Of a stretch of 28,817 nt of DNA, positions 1 through 7,167 are shown in pieces. This DNA is from Oscillospiraceae bacterium (GTDB lineage: Bacteria; Bacillota_A; Clostridia; Oscillospirales; Oscillospiraceae). The notes below the pieces were generated by a model. The model made no database searches. It saw only the letters and a list, made by a program, of their open reading frames with translations, and was not told the DNA's origin. Location: assembly GCA_017539885.1 (NCBI GenBank), contig JAFYCC010000088.1, positions 1 through 28,817 of the forward strand. The letters are read 5' to 3'. Positions within the stretch are counted from its first letter, which is position 1, and each line of letters starts with the position of its first letter. Made by a program: the position numbers and the translations under genes.

Positions 1-148
1 CGTCGTCCGTGAAGGTGACGTCCACGGTGCAGGGCTCGGTCACGCCCTCCGCGTCCAGCGCGGCGCGCACGGCACGGCGCACGAAGCGCCAGGCATCCGG
101 ATAACAGAGATCACGGCGGGTACGCGATACAGTGATGACATGTTTCAT
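1..148 (-). CDS. ybeY: Endoribonuclease YbeY (16S rRNA maturation), N-terminal part
   Basis: The first 49 codons are present and the rest lies outside the window. The product begins MKHVITVSRTRRDLCYP and ends here at VDVTFTDD, which matches the early beta strands of the YbeY family (a strand ending in an acidic turn such as TDD). The zinc-binding HxxxH region that defines the enzyme is not in view. The family is a metal-dependent single-strand RNase used in 16S rRNA 3' end processing and ribosome quality control. The ATG is preceded by GAGAGGG about seven bases upstream. It starts 16 bases after the phoH stop on the same strand, and phoH-ybeY is a very common bacterial gene order, so the two are probably one transcript. 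The identification rests partly on this context. Confidence 0.8.
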   Translation of the reverse strand, partial: MKHVITVSRTRRDLCYPDAWRFVRRAVRAALDAEGVTEPCTVDVTFTDD

Positions 149-164
149 AGGTTTCCCTCTCTCT

Positions 165-1178
165 TCAGCGCTTCGACGGCGGCGTGCGGCGGTAGCTGCG
201 CTTCGGCTCCTCTTTTTTGTCGCCCGCCTTGTCGAACTTTTCGTAGGCCTCGATGATCCGCTGCACCAGCACGTGGCGCACCACGTCCGCTGCGGTCAGG
301 TGGCAGATGCGGATATCCTCGATGCCCTCGAGGACGCGTACCGCTTCCTTCAGCCCGCTGACCTTGTCGCCGGGCAGATCGATCTGGGTCACGTCTCCGG
401 TAATGACGACCTTGGAGCCGAATCCGATGCGCGTGAGGAACATCTTCATCTGTTCGCGCGATGTGTTCTGCGCTTCGTCCAGGATGATGAAGCTGTCGTC
501 GAGCGTCCTGCCACGCATATACGCCAGCGGGGCGACCTCGATCTCTCCGCGCTCGAGGTATTTGTTATAGGTCTCCGCGCCGAGCATATCGAACAGCGCG
601 TCGTAGAGCGGGCGCAGATAGGGATCGACCTTGCTCTGCAGATCGCCCGGCAGGAAACCGAGCCTCTCGCCGGCCTCCACGGCAGGTCTGGTGAGGATGA
701 TGCGGTTGACCTGTCCCTCACGGAACGCCGCGACAGCGGCGGCAACGGCGAGATATGTCTTTCCGGTGCCCGCCGGTCCTATGCCAAGCGTGACGGTGTT
801 GTTCAGAATGGCGTCGACGTAGGTCTTCTGTCCGAGCGTTTTGGCCTTGACCGGCTTGCCCTTGGACGTGATGCATATGACGTCCTTGGCCAGATCGCCG
901 ATCCGGTCCTCGTGTCCCTCATCCACCATTTTCAGTATATAGCGGACGTTCTGTTCGTCGATCCGCTCGCCTCTCGCCGCCAGCGAAAGCAGTCCCTCAA
1001 TGGCTTTTTCCGCGTGCATGACCGACACAGGATCCTCGCCCGCGATCCGCAGCTGATCGTCACGATCCGTCACGTTGACGCCGAGCGCAGATTCTATGAG
1101 GCGCAGATTCTGGTCAAACGAACCGAACACGCTGATGACGTGTTCCATCCGGTCGACCGCCAGGATTCTCTCTGTCAA
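165..1178 (-). CDS. phoH: PhoH-like P-loop ATPase
   Basis: This 337-residue protein has the usual PhoH length and domain order: an N-terminal KH-like region (about 10-75), then a P-loop NTPase domain. Walker A is GPAGTGKT (134-141), Walker B is IILDEAQN (231-238), and a sensor-like VITGDVTQIDLPG follows (258-270). The C-terminal tail is very basic (KRSYRRTPPSKR). The family is a cytoplasmic ATPase linked to RNA metabolism and usually paired with YbeY, as here. The start is TTG rather than ATG: AAGGAG sits nine bases upstream of this TTG, and the first internal ATG (residue 11) has no such signal. A long leader precedes it, with no consensus promoter. The exact biochemical role of bacterial PhoH remains poorly defined. 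Confidence 0.95.
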   Translation of the reverse strand: MTERILAVDRMEHVISVFGSFDQNLRLIESALGVNVTDRDDQLRIAGEDPVSVMHAEKAIEGLLSLAARGERIDEQNVRYILKMVDEGHEDRIGDLAKDVICITSKGKPVKAKTLGQKTYVDAILNNTVTLGIGPAGTGKTYLAVAAAVAAFREGQVNRIILTRPAVEAGERLGFLPGDLQSKVDPYLRPLYDALFDMLGAETYNKYLERGEIEVAPLAYMRGRTLDDSFIILDEAQNTSREQMKMFLTRIGFGSKVVITGDVTQIDLPGDKVSGLKEAVRVLEGIEDIRICHLTAADVVRHVLVQRIIEAYEKFDKAGDKKEEPKRSYRRTPPSKR

Positions 1179-1614
1179 CAGGAAGCACTCCTTCCCTCTG
1201 TTTTCGTCCTAGATTCCAGCCGCAGGTCAGGCTTCGAGGCACCTCTCCCCGGCTCATGTACATCGTGTCTCTGCTCACCGCCGGAAAGCCGCTCCCGCGG
1301 GCCTCTGCCGCAGCGCCGGACTCCTAACGATTACCCGATCAGGCTCTCAGACCGGTCGCACAGTGCTTCCATGCATACGGAAACGGCCGCGCGCGGCAGA
1401 AAGACGTATCGCTCCAAATAGAGCGTCCGGAATCAAATACTTGTACATTCGATGTATTTTATCATATTACCGGTCCAGATTCTACTGTTATCACGAAATT
1501 TTTGTGCGCAGCCGCGTAAATGCAGAGACTCGTACGATTTATGGATACCGAAGTATCCTGCCCGTACGAGTCTTTTCCTCATGATGCCACCGTTCCGGAA
1601 TGGCGGCGCTGTTC
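1179..1614. other. 436-base gene-free spacer (phoH leader and kinase 3' region)
   Basis: No convincing gene lies here. Open frames crossing it are shadows of phoH or the kinase. On the minus strand, an AT-rich stretch near 1450-1465 contains TATGATAAAAT, a possible -10 for phoH, but the -35 is poor. The following 250 bases are GC-rich and rich in short inverted repeats: GCTC-N6-GAGC at 1411-1424, and a CCGGUC/GAUCGG hairpin near 1339-1356 followed by GGGTAATCG. This would make a long structured phoH leader. A strong nested hairpin lies at 1526-1573 (listed separately). I cannot assign it to a known RNA family. Confidence 0.5.
1526..1573 (-). repeat. Nested inverted repeat after the histidine kinase gene
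   Basis: A perfect 11-bp stem (AGACTCGTACG at 1526-1536 with CGTACGAGTCT at 1563-1573) encloses a second perfect 6-bp hairpin (1543-1548 with 1553-1558). Read as minus-strand RNA, the inner hairpin closes with C(UUCG)G, the extra-stable tetraloop, so the minus-strand transcript is probably the folded form. It lies about 40 bases after the kinase stop, where a terminator is expected. On that strand it has no U-tract; on the plus strand it is followed by TTTT. It could be a 3' processing or stability element or an atypical terminator. Confidence 0.6.
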
Positions 1615-3528
1615 CTACACGATCGGAAGCGTGATCGTCACCTTGAAGAGATCGCCGTCCACCGAGAGGTCGAACGTTCCCCCCTGAAGTTCCGTAAGGC
1701 TCCTCGCTATGCTCAGCCCCAGGCCGCTCCCTTCGCCTGTCCGGGCGCTGTCGCCGCGCACGAAGCGCTCCATCAGCTCCTCGGCAGACAGATTCAGCGC
1801 CTCGCGCGAAGTGTTTTTGAACTCCATCACCGCTTTCCCGTTTTCGGATCGAACCCCGATGTAGAAGCGCGTGCCGCTCTGGGCGTATTTGCAGACATTT
1901 GAGAGAAGATTGTCCAGCACGCGCCAGAGAAGCGCGCCGTCCGCCCACGCGATCAATTCGTATTCCGGCAGCCGTGTCACGGTCTCGATGCCGGAGGCAG
2001 ACAGCCGCTCGGCGTATTCGCCCGTCGCCTGCCGCAGCAGCTCGCTTACGCTGCAGCGCTCCAGATGCACCTCCACGCTGCCCGTGCTTGCCTTGGACAT
2101 CTCGACGAGGTCCTCCGTCAGTTTCTTCAGCCGCGCGGACTGCCGGGCGAGAACGTCAAGGTATTCCTTCGTCTGTGTCTCGTCCGCTCCGCGCCGCAGC
2201 AGGTCGACGTAGCTGATGATCGACGTCAGCGGCGTCTTGATGTCATGCGAAACGTTCGTGATAAGCTCGGTCTTGAACCGCTCGCTCTTCATCTGTTCGT
2301 CTACGGCGCGACGCATGCCGAGGGCGGCGCTGTTGAGGTTTTCGCCATGAAGCCGGAAACTCCAGAACATATGGCGCGTGTCCGTCCGGTAATTCAGATC
2401 TCCCGCGGCAAGGGCTTCCCCGGCCTTCTGCAGCCTGCGGAGCGTCAGCGCGATCCAGAGAACGGCCGCGCCGAGCACGAGCTTTTCCATCGCCCAGAGA
2501 AGTAACAGACGTTCCGGGTCATAGTGCACGCCCACGATGCCCAAAAACTCCAGCAACGCTATTCCGAACAGGGCAAGCGCCGTCTTCCAGACCAGCGGCA
2601 GGCCGCGCAGCAGGCGGCCGACAGCGCGCAGGCAGCGCCACAGAAGATGCAGGACGCGCCAGACGACCGTGTTTTTCCACCATTTCCCCAGCTTGACGCG
2701 TGCGGCGAGGCTGACGCACCAGCCGGTCAGGAGCGGCACGCCGGCGACCGCCAGCAGACCTGCGAGTGTAAGAATCCGCGCGTCGCTCGGATACCGCCGG
2801 CCGACCAGAAGATAGACCATCAGCAGTACGAGACCGAGGATTGCAACCGTGAGCACGTCGAAGGGCACTTTGTACAGATAGCCGGGGACGAGTTCCTCGA
2901 TTCCCTGCCGATGCCCCGCTCCGCACAGAAGAAAGACAAAACAGATGACCGCCAGTCCGAGGCTGAGCGCGCCGATCGCGTACACAGCGTAGCGCAGGCC
3001 GTACAGGATGCTCAGTCCCCTGTCGCGCCAGTACAGGCTGTCATGCAGTCCGTGTGCGGGATCGGCCTTGGCTGAGACGGCAAATTCGTTTTCTCCCAGC
3101 TCCGGCTTGCCGCCTTCCACGCGGCGGAGGATGAGGCTGGTCACATGACCGTCTTCCATCTGTGCCTCGAACACGAAGTCATAAAGATAGGCAAGTCCGG
3201 CATCGAAGCTCTCATAATCGTCGCTCTGCCAATGCAGGCTGCCCTGCGCGTCCGTCATCCGAAAGGCTGCGTTCATGCGGTCCGATACGAGCTGTGCCTG
3301 TCTGGCATCGCCGTTGAGAACATGATAGACGATGTCGTATCCGGCGCTGAGGCAGATATCCCGGAACTGATCGTATTTCAGTCCGGACAGGTTCTCCGTA
3401 TAGGCCTGCATTTCCCATGCGAAGCCTGCGCCGCACACGGACAGCAGCAGAGTCAGGACGCTGACGGTCAGCAGAATGTACGCCAGCACCTTTGCCCAGA
3501 TCCTGGAGCTGAGTCGATTCGGCTTCAA
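1615..3528 (-). CDS. Multi-span membrane sensor histidine kinase (VanS-like core)
   Basis: This 637-residue kinase has a first membrane helix at about 11-36 and an extracytoplasmic segment at about 37-170. Several further hydrophobic spans follow (about 176-203, 222-243, 251-271, 315-335, 342-362). A HAMP-like linker and the cytoplasmic kinase core come next. The H-box NVSHDIKTPLT places the phospho-acceptor at His428. The N-box is DNLLSNVCKYA (539-549) and the G-box is GEGSGLGLSIA (598-608). Known role of the family: autophosphorylation and phosphotransfer to its regulator. The five or so extra central helices are unusual compared with a simple two-helix VanS and may sense a membrane or envelope signal. 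The TTG start overlaps the regulator stop (TTGA), with a G-rich Shine-Dalgarno inside the regulator's last codons, so translation is probably coupled. The stimulus is unknown. Confidence 0.9.
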   Translation of the reverse strand: MKPNRLSSRIWAKVLAYILLTVSVLTLLLSVCGAGFAWEMQAYTENLSGLKYDQFRDICLSAGYDIVYHVLNGDARQAQLVSDRMNAAFRMTDAQGSLHWQSDDYESFDAGLAYLYDFVFEAQMEDGHVTSLILRRVEGGKPELGENEFAVSAKADPAHGLHDSLYWRDRGLSILYGLRYAVYAIGALSLGLAVICFVFLLCGAGHRQGIEELVPGYLYKVPFDVLTVAILGLVLLMVYLLVGRRYPSDARILTLAGLLAVAGVPLLTGWCVSLAARVKLGKWWKNTVVWRVLHLLWRCLRAVGRLLRGLPLVWKTALALFGIALLEFLGIVGVHYDPERLLLLWAMEKLVLGAAVLWIALTLRRLQKAGEALAAGDLNYRTDTRHMFWSFRLHGENLNSAALGMRRAVDEQMKSERFKTELITNVSHDIKTPLTSIISYVDLLRRGADETQTKEYLDVLARQSARLKKLTEDLVEMSKASTGSVEVHLERCSVSELLRQATGEYAERLSASGIETVTRLPEYELIAWADGALLWRVLDNLLSNVCKYAQSGTRFYIGVRSENGKAVMEFKNTSREALNLSAEELMERFVRGDSARTGEGSGLGLSIARSLTELQGGTFDLSVDGDLFKVTITLPIV

Positions 3529-4229
3529 CTCTGCCGCCCCCCTTCCATCTTATAGCCGAGGCCCCAGACGACCTTCAGCCAGCGCGGCTGTGACGGATCG
3601 ATCTCGATCTTCTGCCGAAGATGCCGGATATGCACCGAGACGGCGTTCTCCGCGCCGTACGCCTCTTCCTTCCACACCCGCTCATAGATCTGCGCGGAGG
3701 AATAGATGCGTCCCGGATGCGATATCAGCAGCCGCAGGATGTTGAACTCGATGGGCGTAAGCGTCACATTCTCGCCGGAGACAGTCACCGTCTTGCTCTC
3801 CTCGTCAAGCGTCACCGGCCCGACGCTATAGAAATGAGACTGCGCCTCGGGTATCTTTGCTCCGAGCTTCGTGTAGCGCCGCAGCTGTGATCTGACCCGT
3901 GCGAGCACCTCCGCGGGGTCGAAGGGCTTGGTAATGTAGTCGTCCGCGCCCACATTCAGTCCGAGGACCTTGTCCCCGCTCTCGCTTTTGGCTGTGAGCA
4001 GGATGATCGGCACGTTGCTTTTCTCCCGCAATCTGGCCGTCGCGGCGATGCCGTCCAGCTTTGGCATCATGATATCCATCAGGATCAGATGGATGTCGTT
4101 CTTCTCCACGATGTGCAGCGCTTCCGTCCCGTTATACGCCTCGAAAATGCGGTAGTCCTCGCCGGAGAGATAGATCTTCAGCGCGGCGACGATGTCTTTT
4201 TCATCGTCGCAAATCAGAACGTTGTACAT
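3525..4229 (-). CDS. OmpR/PhoB-family response regulator (VanR-like)
   Basis: This 234-residue regulator consists of an N-terminal receiver and a C-terminal winged-helix DNA-binding domain. The receiver has the acidic pair Asp8-Asp9, phospho-acceptor Asp52 in LMDIMMPKLDG, the switch Thr79 in ILLTAKS and Lys101 in ITKPFDP. The output domain (about 133-231) contains LTPIEFNILRLL and VSVHIRHLRQKIE, the wing and recognition helix typical of OmpR/VanR proteins. It therefore binds DNA when phosphorylated by the kinase encoded directly downstream. The ATG is preceded by GAGGTGATGAG. Upstream, an 11-base-spaced direct repeat (TCTTAA/TCCTAA) could be its own operator. Regulated genes cannot be read from the window; neighbouring envelope genes are plausible targets by position only. 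Confidence 0.95.
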   Translation of the reverse strand: MYNVLICDDEKDIVAALKIYLSGEDYRIFEAYNGTEALHIVEKNDIHLILMDIMMPKLDGIAATARLREKSNVPIILLTAKSESGDKVLGLNVGADDYITKPFDPAEVLARVRSQLRRYTKLGAKIPEAQSHFYSVGPVTLDEESKTVTVSGENVTLTPIEFNILRLLISHPGRIYSSAQIYERVWKEEAYGAENAVSVHIRHLRQKIEIDPSQPRWLKVVWGLGYKMEGGRQS

Positions 4230-4260
4230 GCTCTCATCACCTCGCCGTCTATGCTGACAG

Positions 4261-4308
4261 ATAATTCTTAATTTGGATCGGAGTTGTTTCTTAAGAAAAT
4301 CCTAAAAA
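4261..4308 (-). promoter_or_regulatory. Possible operator and promoter region of the two-component operon
   Basis: The AT-rich stretch upstream of the regulator holds three related half-sites read on the plus strand: TTCTTAA at 4265, TTCTTAA at 4288 and TCCTAA at 4300. The last two are 11 bases apart, the spacing OmpR-family dimers use for direct repeats. No clear -35/-10 pair with good spacing was found, so this is a candidate autoregulatory site only. It abuts the terminator of the gene upstream. Confidence 0.35.
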
Positions 4309-4336
4309 AGCCCGCCGCAAATGCCGCGGCGGGCTT
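4304..4336 (-). terminator. Rho-independent terminator of the MBOAT-DHHW operon
   Basis: A perfect 11-bp GC-rich stem (4308-4318 with 4326-4336, AAGCCCGCCGC and its complement) is followed on the minus strand by a run of six T. It lies 14 bases past the DHHW gene stop and separates that operon from the two-component operon. Confidence 0.9.
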
Positions 4337-4349
4337 CCGTATTCTGGTC

Positions 4350-5489
4350 TCAGTATCCAAGCAGGAAAAGGTTTGCGTCTGTTGAGAAATTAGCGACGCT
4401 GTAGCAGACGAGCACCTCGTCGATGCCGTTCTCCTCCGCATAGTCCTTAAGGCTCTGCCGATAGTACCGCAGATCGAGGATGTGGATCTCGGAGAAATCC
4501 TCCAGCAGGAACGGCGTGAGGCTGTCCATATAGGAGTCCCGCACTACGAGCAGCACGGGCTTGTCCGGCTTTCCGGTTTCCAGCACGACGCGCGGCGTGT
4601 TGCCGCCGAGGAAGGATGCGTATTTGTCCTTCTTTTCCAGAAAGCTGTCGTCATAGAGCGCTGACGTGACGGGCTGGCCCTCCGGATAGTTGACAACGCT
4701 CGTTGCCTCGTCCTGCGGAACCCAGCGTTCGATGCGGTCTGGCCTGACCCATGAGAAGCCGGAGCTGGAATATGTCGTTCCGAAGAAGCTCTCGGTGACG
4801 GTCACGGGGCTGAAGTCGCTCTGCGGCCGCGCCGTGAAGCCCATGGCCGATGCGAGCGCGGTATAGCCGTAATAGGCGCCCAGACTCGTCCAGTGGTGAT
4901 CCGTACCGTAGAAGATATACTCCTGCGCGTGCGGCGCGAGTGCGCCGTACATATCCACGTTGCGCGCTTTCGACAGACCGTAGACCGTTTCGATCACATC
5001 CAGCTGGCTGTCCATAGGCGCATTGCGCGGCAGAATGCCGCGGCAGATCTCTCCCGCGCCGGGGATGAGCGCGAAATACACCGGTACGCCAATGTTCTCC
5101 GTCAGGGCGTTGAGCGATGCGACGTTGGACTCGATCACGCCGTGCGACGGCGCCTTATAGCGCTCGATGAGCATGGCGTCGAGGGGCGGCGCGTCTACGG
5201 GACAGAGATAGACGTCGTTGTTTTCCTTTTTCCCCTCCGCCAGCTCCGTGCGCGCCTTGAGCGTGATCCACGCGTCGCGGCCGGCGAACTGATCGGTGGT
5301 GTACTTCTCGAATTTCGCGGTAAAGCGCCCGGCGAAGAGTTCGGAGAAACTGAAACGCGGCGCCTGCTGAAGATAGCGGTTCTCCTGTTCCGAGAAGCTG
5401 CGGTCTGGCAGGATCAGATTGAGCAGAAAGAATCCGCCGATAAAGACCAGGAACAGGAGCACCTGCACCCAATGCGCTTTTTTTGACAT
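4350..5489 (-). CDS. DHHW/AlgX-like SGNH-fold protein, partner of MBOAT acyltransferase
   Basis: This 379-residue protein has one N-terminal membrane anchor (about 8-27), so most of it should lie outside the membrane. The hallmark GTDHHWTSLGAY is at 195-206 (DHHW 197-200). A conserved VVRDSYMDSL segment at 316-324 carries a candidate nucleophile, Ser319. This pattern defines the DHHW family, related to AlgX/AlgJ/DltD-type proteins that finish O-acylation of extracellular polymers together with a membrane-bound O-acyltransferase. Its gene follows the MBOAT gene by 14 bases, which supports joint function, and a terminator follows. The ATG has GGGAGG at a good distance. The acceptor polymer (peptidoglycan, teichoic acid or secondary wall polysaccharide) cannot be told from sequence. 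Confidence 0.88.
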   Translation of the reverse strand: MSKKAHWVQVLLFLVFIGGFFLLNLILPDRSFSEQENRYLQQAPRFSFSELFAGRFTAKFEKYTTDQFAGRDAWITLKARTELAEGKKENNDVYLCPVDAPPLDAMLIERYKAPSHGVIESNVASLNALTENIGVPVYFALIPGAGEICRGILPRNAPMDSQLDVIETVYGLSKARNVDMYGALAPHAQEYIFYGTDHHWTSLGAYYGYTALASAMGFTARPQSDFSPVTVTESFFGTTYSSSGFSWVRPDRIERWVPQDEATSVVNYPEGQPVTSALYDDSFLEKKDKYASFLGGNTPRVVLETGKPDKPVLLVVRDSYMDSLTPFLLEDFSEIHILDLRYYRQSLKDYAEENGIDEVLVCYSVANFSTDANLFLLGY

Positions 5490-5503
5490 GGCACTCCCTC
5501 CCT

Positions 5504-6901
5504 TCAGAACCGGAAATACAGGAACGGATTATAGGTCGCGTCCACGAGATAGGCCGTCACGAGCACGAGCACGATAACGATGAGCACGGGCGCGGCGACG
5601 GCAGTCACCTTCTTCGGCATCTTTTCCCAGAGCTTCTTGCCCAGCGGCGTGCAGGCAAGCACGGAGACGGCGAGCACCGCCGCGAAACCGGAAAGGTAAT
5701 ATAGATCCGTTCTCGAGTACAGGCCGCCCGCCGCGCCGCCGAACATGGCCTTATAGTAGCCGAGCGCCTCGCGCACGCTGTCAAGCTGGAACAGCACCCA
5801 GCCGCAGACCGCTACGAGCACCGCGTAGATATGGCGCACGAAGCGCGGGATCCTTTCCAGGACACGAAGCAGGAAAGCCTTCTCCGCAACAAGGAATACC
5901 GCGTAATACAGCCCCCAGAGCAGGAACGTCCAGTTCGCGCCGTGCCAGAATCCCGTGAGCGCCCAGACGATAAGAATGTTGAGAAACTGCCGCTTCAGCC
6001 CGCGGCGGTTGCCGCCGAGCGGGATATAGACATAGTCGCGGAACCAGGTTCCGAGACTGATATGCCAGCGTCGCCAGAACTCTGTCACGCTCTGGGAGAT
6101 ATAGGGGTAATTGAAGTTTTCCAGAAACTCGAAGCCGAGCATGCGCCCGAGGCCGATCGCCATGTCGCTGTATCCGGAAAAATCGAAATAGATCTGCAGA
6201 GAGAAGCCGATTATGCCGATCCACGCGCCGAGCACGGTCAGTTCTTCGGAAGGCATCGCGGAGAAGGTGTCCCACAACACGCCGATGTTGTTGGCGATGA
6301 GCACCTTTTTCGCCGCGCCGACAAGAAATCTGCGCACGCCGGAGGAAAACTGTTCGACGCTCCCCGCCCGGAAATCCAGCTGGCTCGCCACATCCTTGTA
6401 ACGCACGATGGGACCGGCGATCAGCTGCGGGAACAGCGCCACGAAGGTACCGAAGCTGACGAAGTTCTTCTGCACGTCCGCGTCGCCGCGGTATACGTCG
6501 ATGGGATAACTCATCGTCTGGAAAGTATAGAAGCTGATGCCGATGGGCAGGCTCAGGCCCAGCGGCGCGATCGACACGCCGGGAATCTGGCTGAGCGTCT
6601 GCGCGAACAGGTCGAAATACTTGAAAAACATCAGCAGCGCCAGATTGATCACTATGTTCCCGATCAGAAAAGCGCGCGCCTTTTTGTCCTCTGCACGGTG
6701 CTTCTCTATCATACGTCCTGCAAAGTAGTTTGCGGTGATGGAAAAGAGCATCAGCACGATATAAACCGGTTCGCCCCAGCCGTAGAACACCAGATTGACC
6801 ACAAACAGGACAGCATTGCGCCAGCGTACAGGCGCGATATAATACAGCGCCAGCACGACCGGCAAATATATAAACATGAAAAGGATGCTGGAAAAGACCA
6901 T
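5504..6901 (-). CDS. MBOAT-family membrane-bound O-acyltransferase (AlgI/DltB/PatA-like)
   Basis: This 465-residue polytopic membrane protein has about ten or more hydrophobic segments. Family signatures are present: LIAGPIVRYKD (160-170), EFWRRWHISLGTWFRDYVYI with His280, and TGFWHGANWTFLLWG with the invariant catalytic His320. AlgI-type proteins move an acyl group, usually acetyl, from a cytoplasmic donor across the membrane for transfer to a polysaccharide by an SGNH/DHHW partner, which is the next gene. The ATG is preceded by GGAGGA. A strong sigma-A-like promoter lies about 45 bases upstream. Divergently placed is an SLH-domain peptidase, so the module sits beside a protein that would bind wall polysaccharide. 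The acyl group and acceptor are inferred, not shown. Confidence 0.93.
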   Translation of the reverse strand: MVFSSILFMFIYLPVVLALYYIAPVRWRNAVLFVVNLVFYGWGEPVYIVLMLFSITANYFAGRMIEKHRAEDKKARAFLIGNIVINLALLMFFKYFDLFAQTLSQIPGVSIAPLGLSLPIGISFYTFQTMSYPIDVYRGDADVQKNFVSFGTFVALFPQLIAGPIVRYKDVASQLDFRAGSVEQFSSGVRRFLVGAAKKVLIANNIGVLWDTFSAMPSEELTVLGAWIGIIGFSLQIYFDFSGYSDMAIGLGRMLGFEFLENFNYPYISQSVTEFWRRWHISLGTWFRDYVYIPLGGNRRGLKRQFLNILIVWALTGFWHGANWTFLLWGLYYAVFLVAEKAFLLRVLERIPRFVRHIYAVLVAVCGWVLFQLDSVREALGYYKAMFGGAAGGLYSRTDLYYLSGFAAVLAVSVLACTPLGKKLWEKMPKKVTAVAAPVLIVIVLVLVTAYLVDATYNPFLYFRF

Positions 6902-6942
6902 TGACGGCTTCCTCCAATTAAAACGACACGATTAACTTTAAT

Positions 6943-6971
6943 ATTTTACAGGATGCCGCGGAAAATAGCAA
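6943..6971 (-). promoter_or_regulatory. Sigma-A promoter of the MBOAT-DHHW operon
   Basis: On the minus strand TTGCTA (6971-6966) and TAAAAT (6948-6943) are separated by exactly 17 bases. The predicted start site leaves a leader of about 35 bases before the MBOAT ATG. Confidence 0.75.
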
Positions 6972-7113
6972 CTGTTAGTTCCTCGCGCAAATGCGTAAAA
7001 GCCGCGCATCAGATGTCAGAAGCGGACAGCCGGCAGTGGAATCCGCACGCTCCTGATTCGATCTGTCCGTCTCCGGATCCTATAGGCATGCAGCAAAAGA
7101 TGTTCTGCAGTCC

Positions 7114-7143
7114 TTGACGGAACTGCTCACGGCGGAGTAGAAT
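7114..7143 (+). promoter_or_regulatory. Sigma-A promoter of the SLH peptidase gene
   Basis: TTGACG at 7114-7119 and TAGAAT at 7138-7143 are 18 bases apart, and the ATG lies 24 bases beyond the -10. The GAGAGGAG ribosome site follows. It is divergent from the MBOAT promoter, and the roughly 140 bases between the two show no other clear feature. Confidence 0.65.
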
Positions 7144-7167
7144 GACGGGCGAGAGGAGTGGTATCCC

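Noticed and set aside
1321..1361. TPP riboswitch
   Set aside because: CTGAGA and CCTGATC...TAAT...TAGG are present on the minus strand, but the 5' GGGGTGC helix and the P3 arm are absent, and phoH is not a thiamine gene. The segment folds as a simple CCGGUC/GAUCGG hairpin.
132..1421. A 429-residue plus-strand open frame
   Set aside because: It is antisense to phoH over most of its length and its end has low-complexity, non-protein-like composition.
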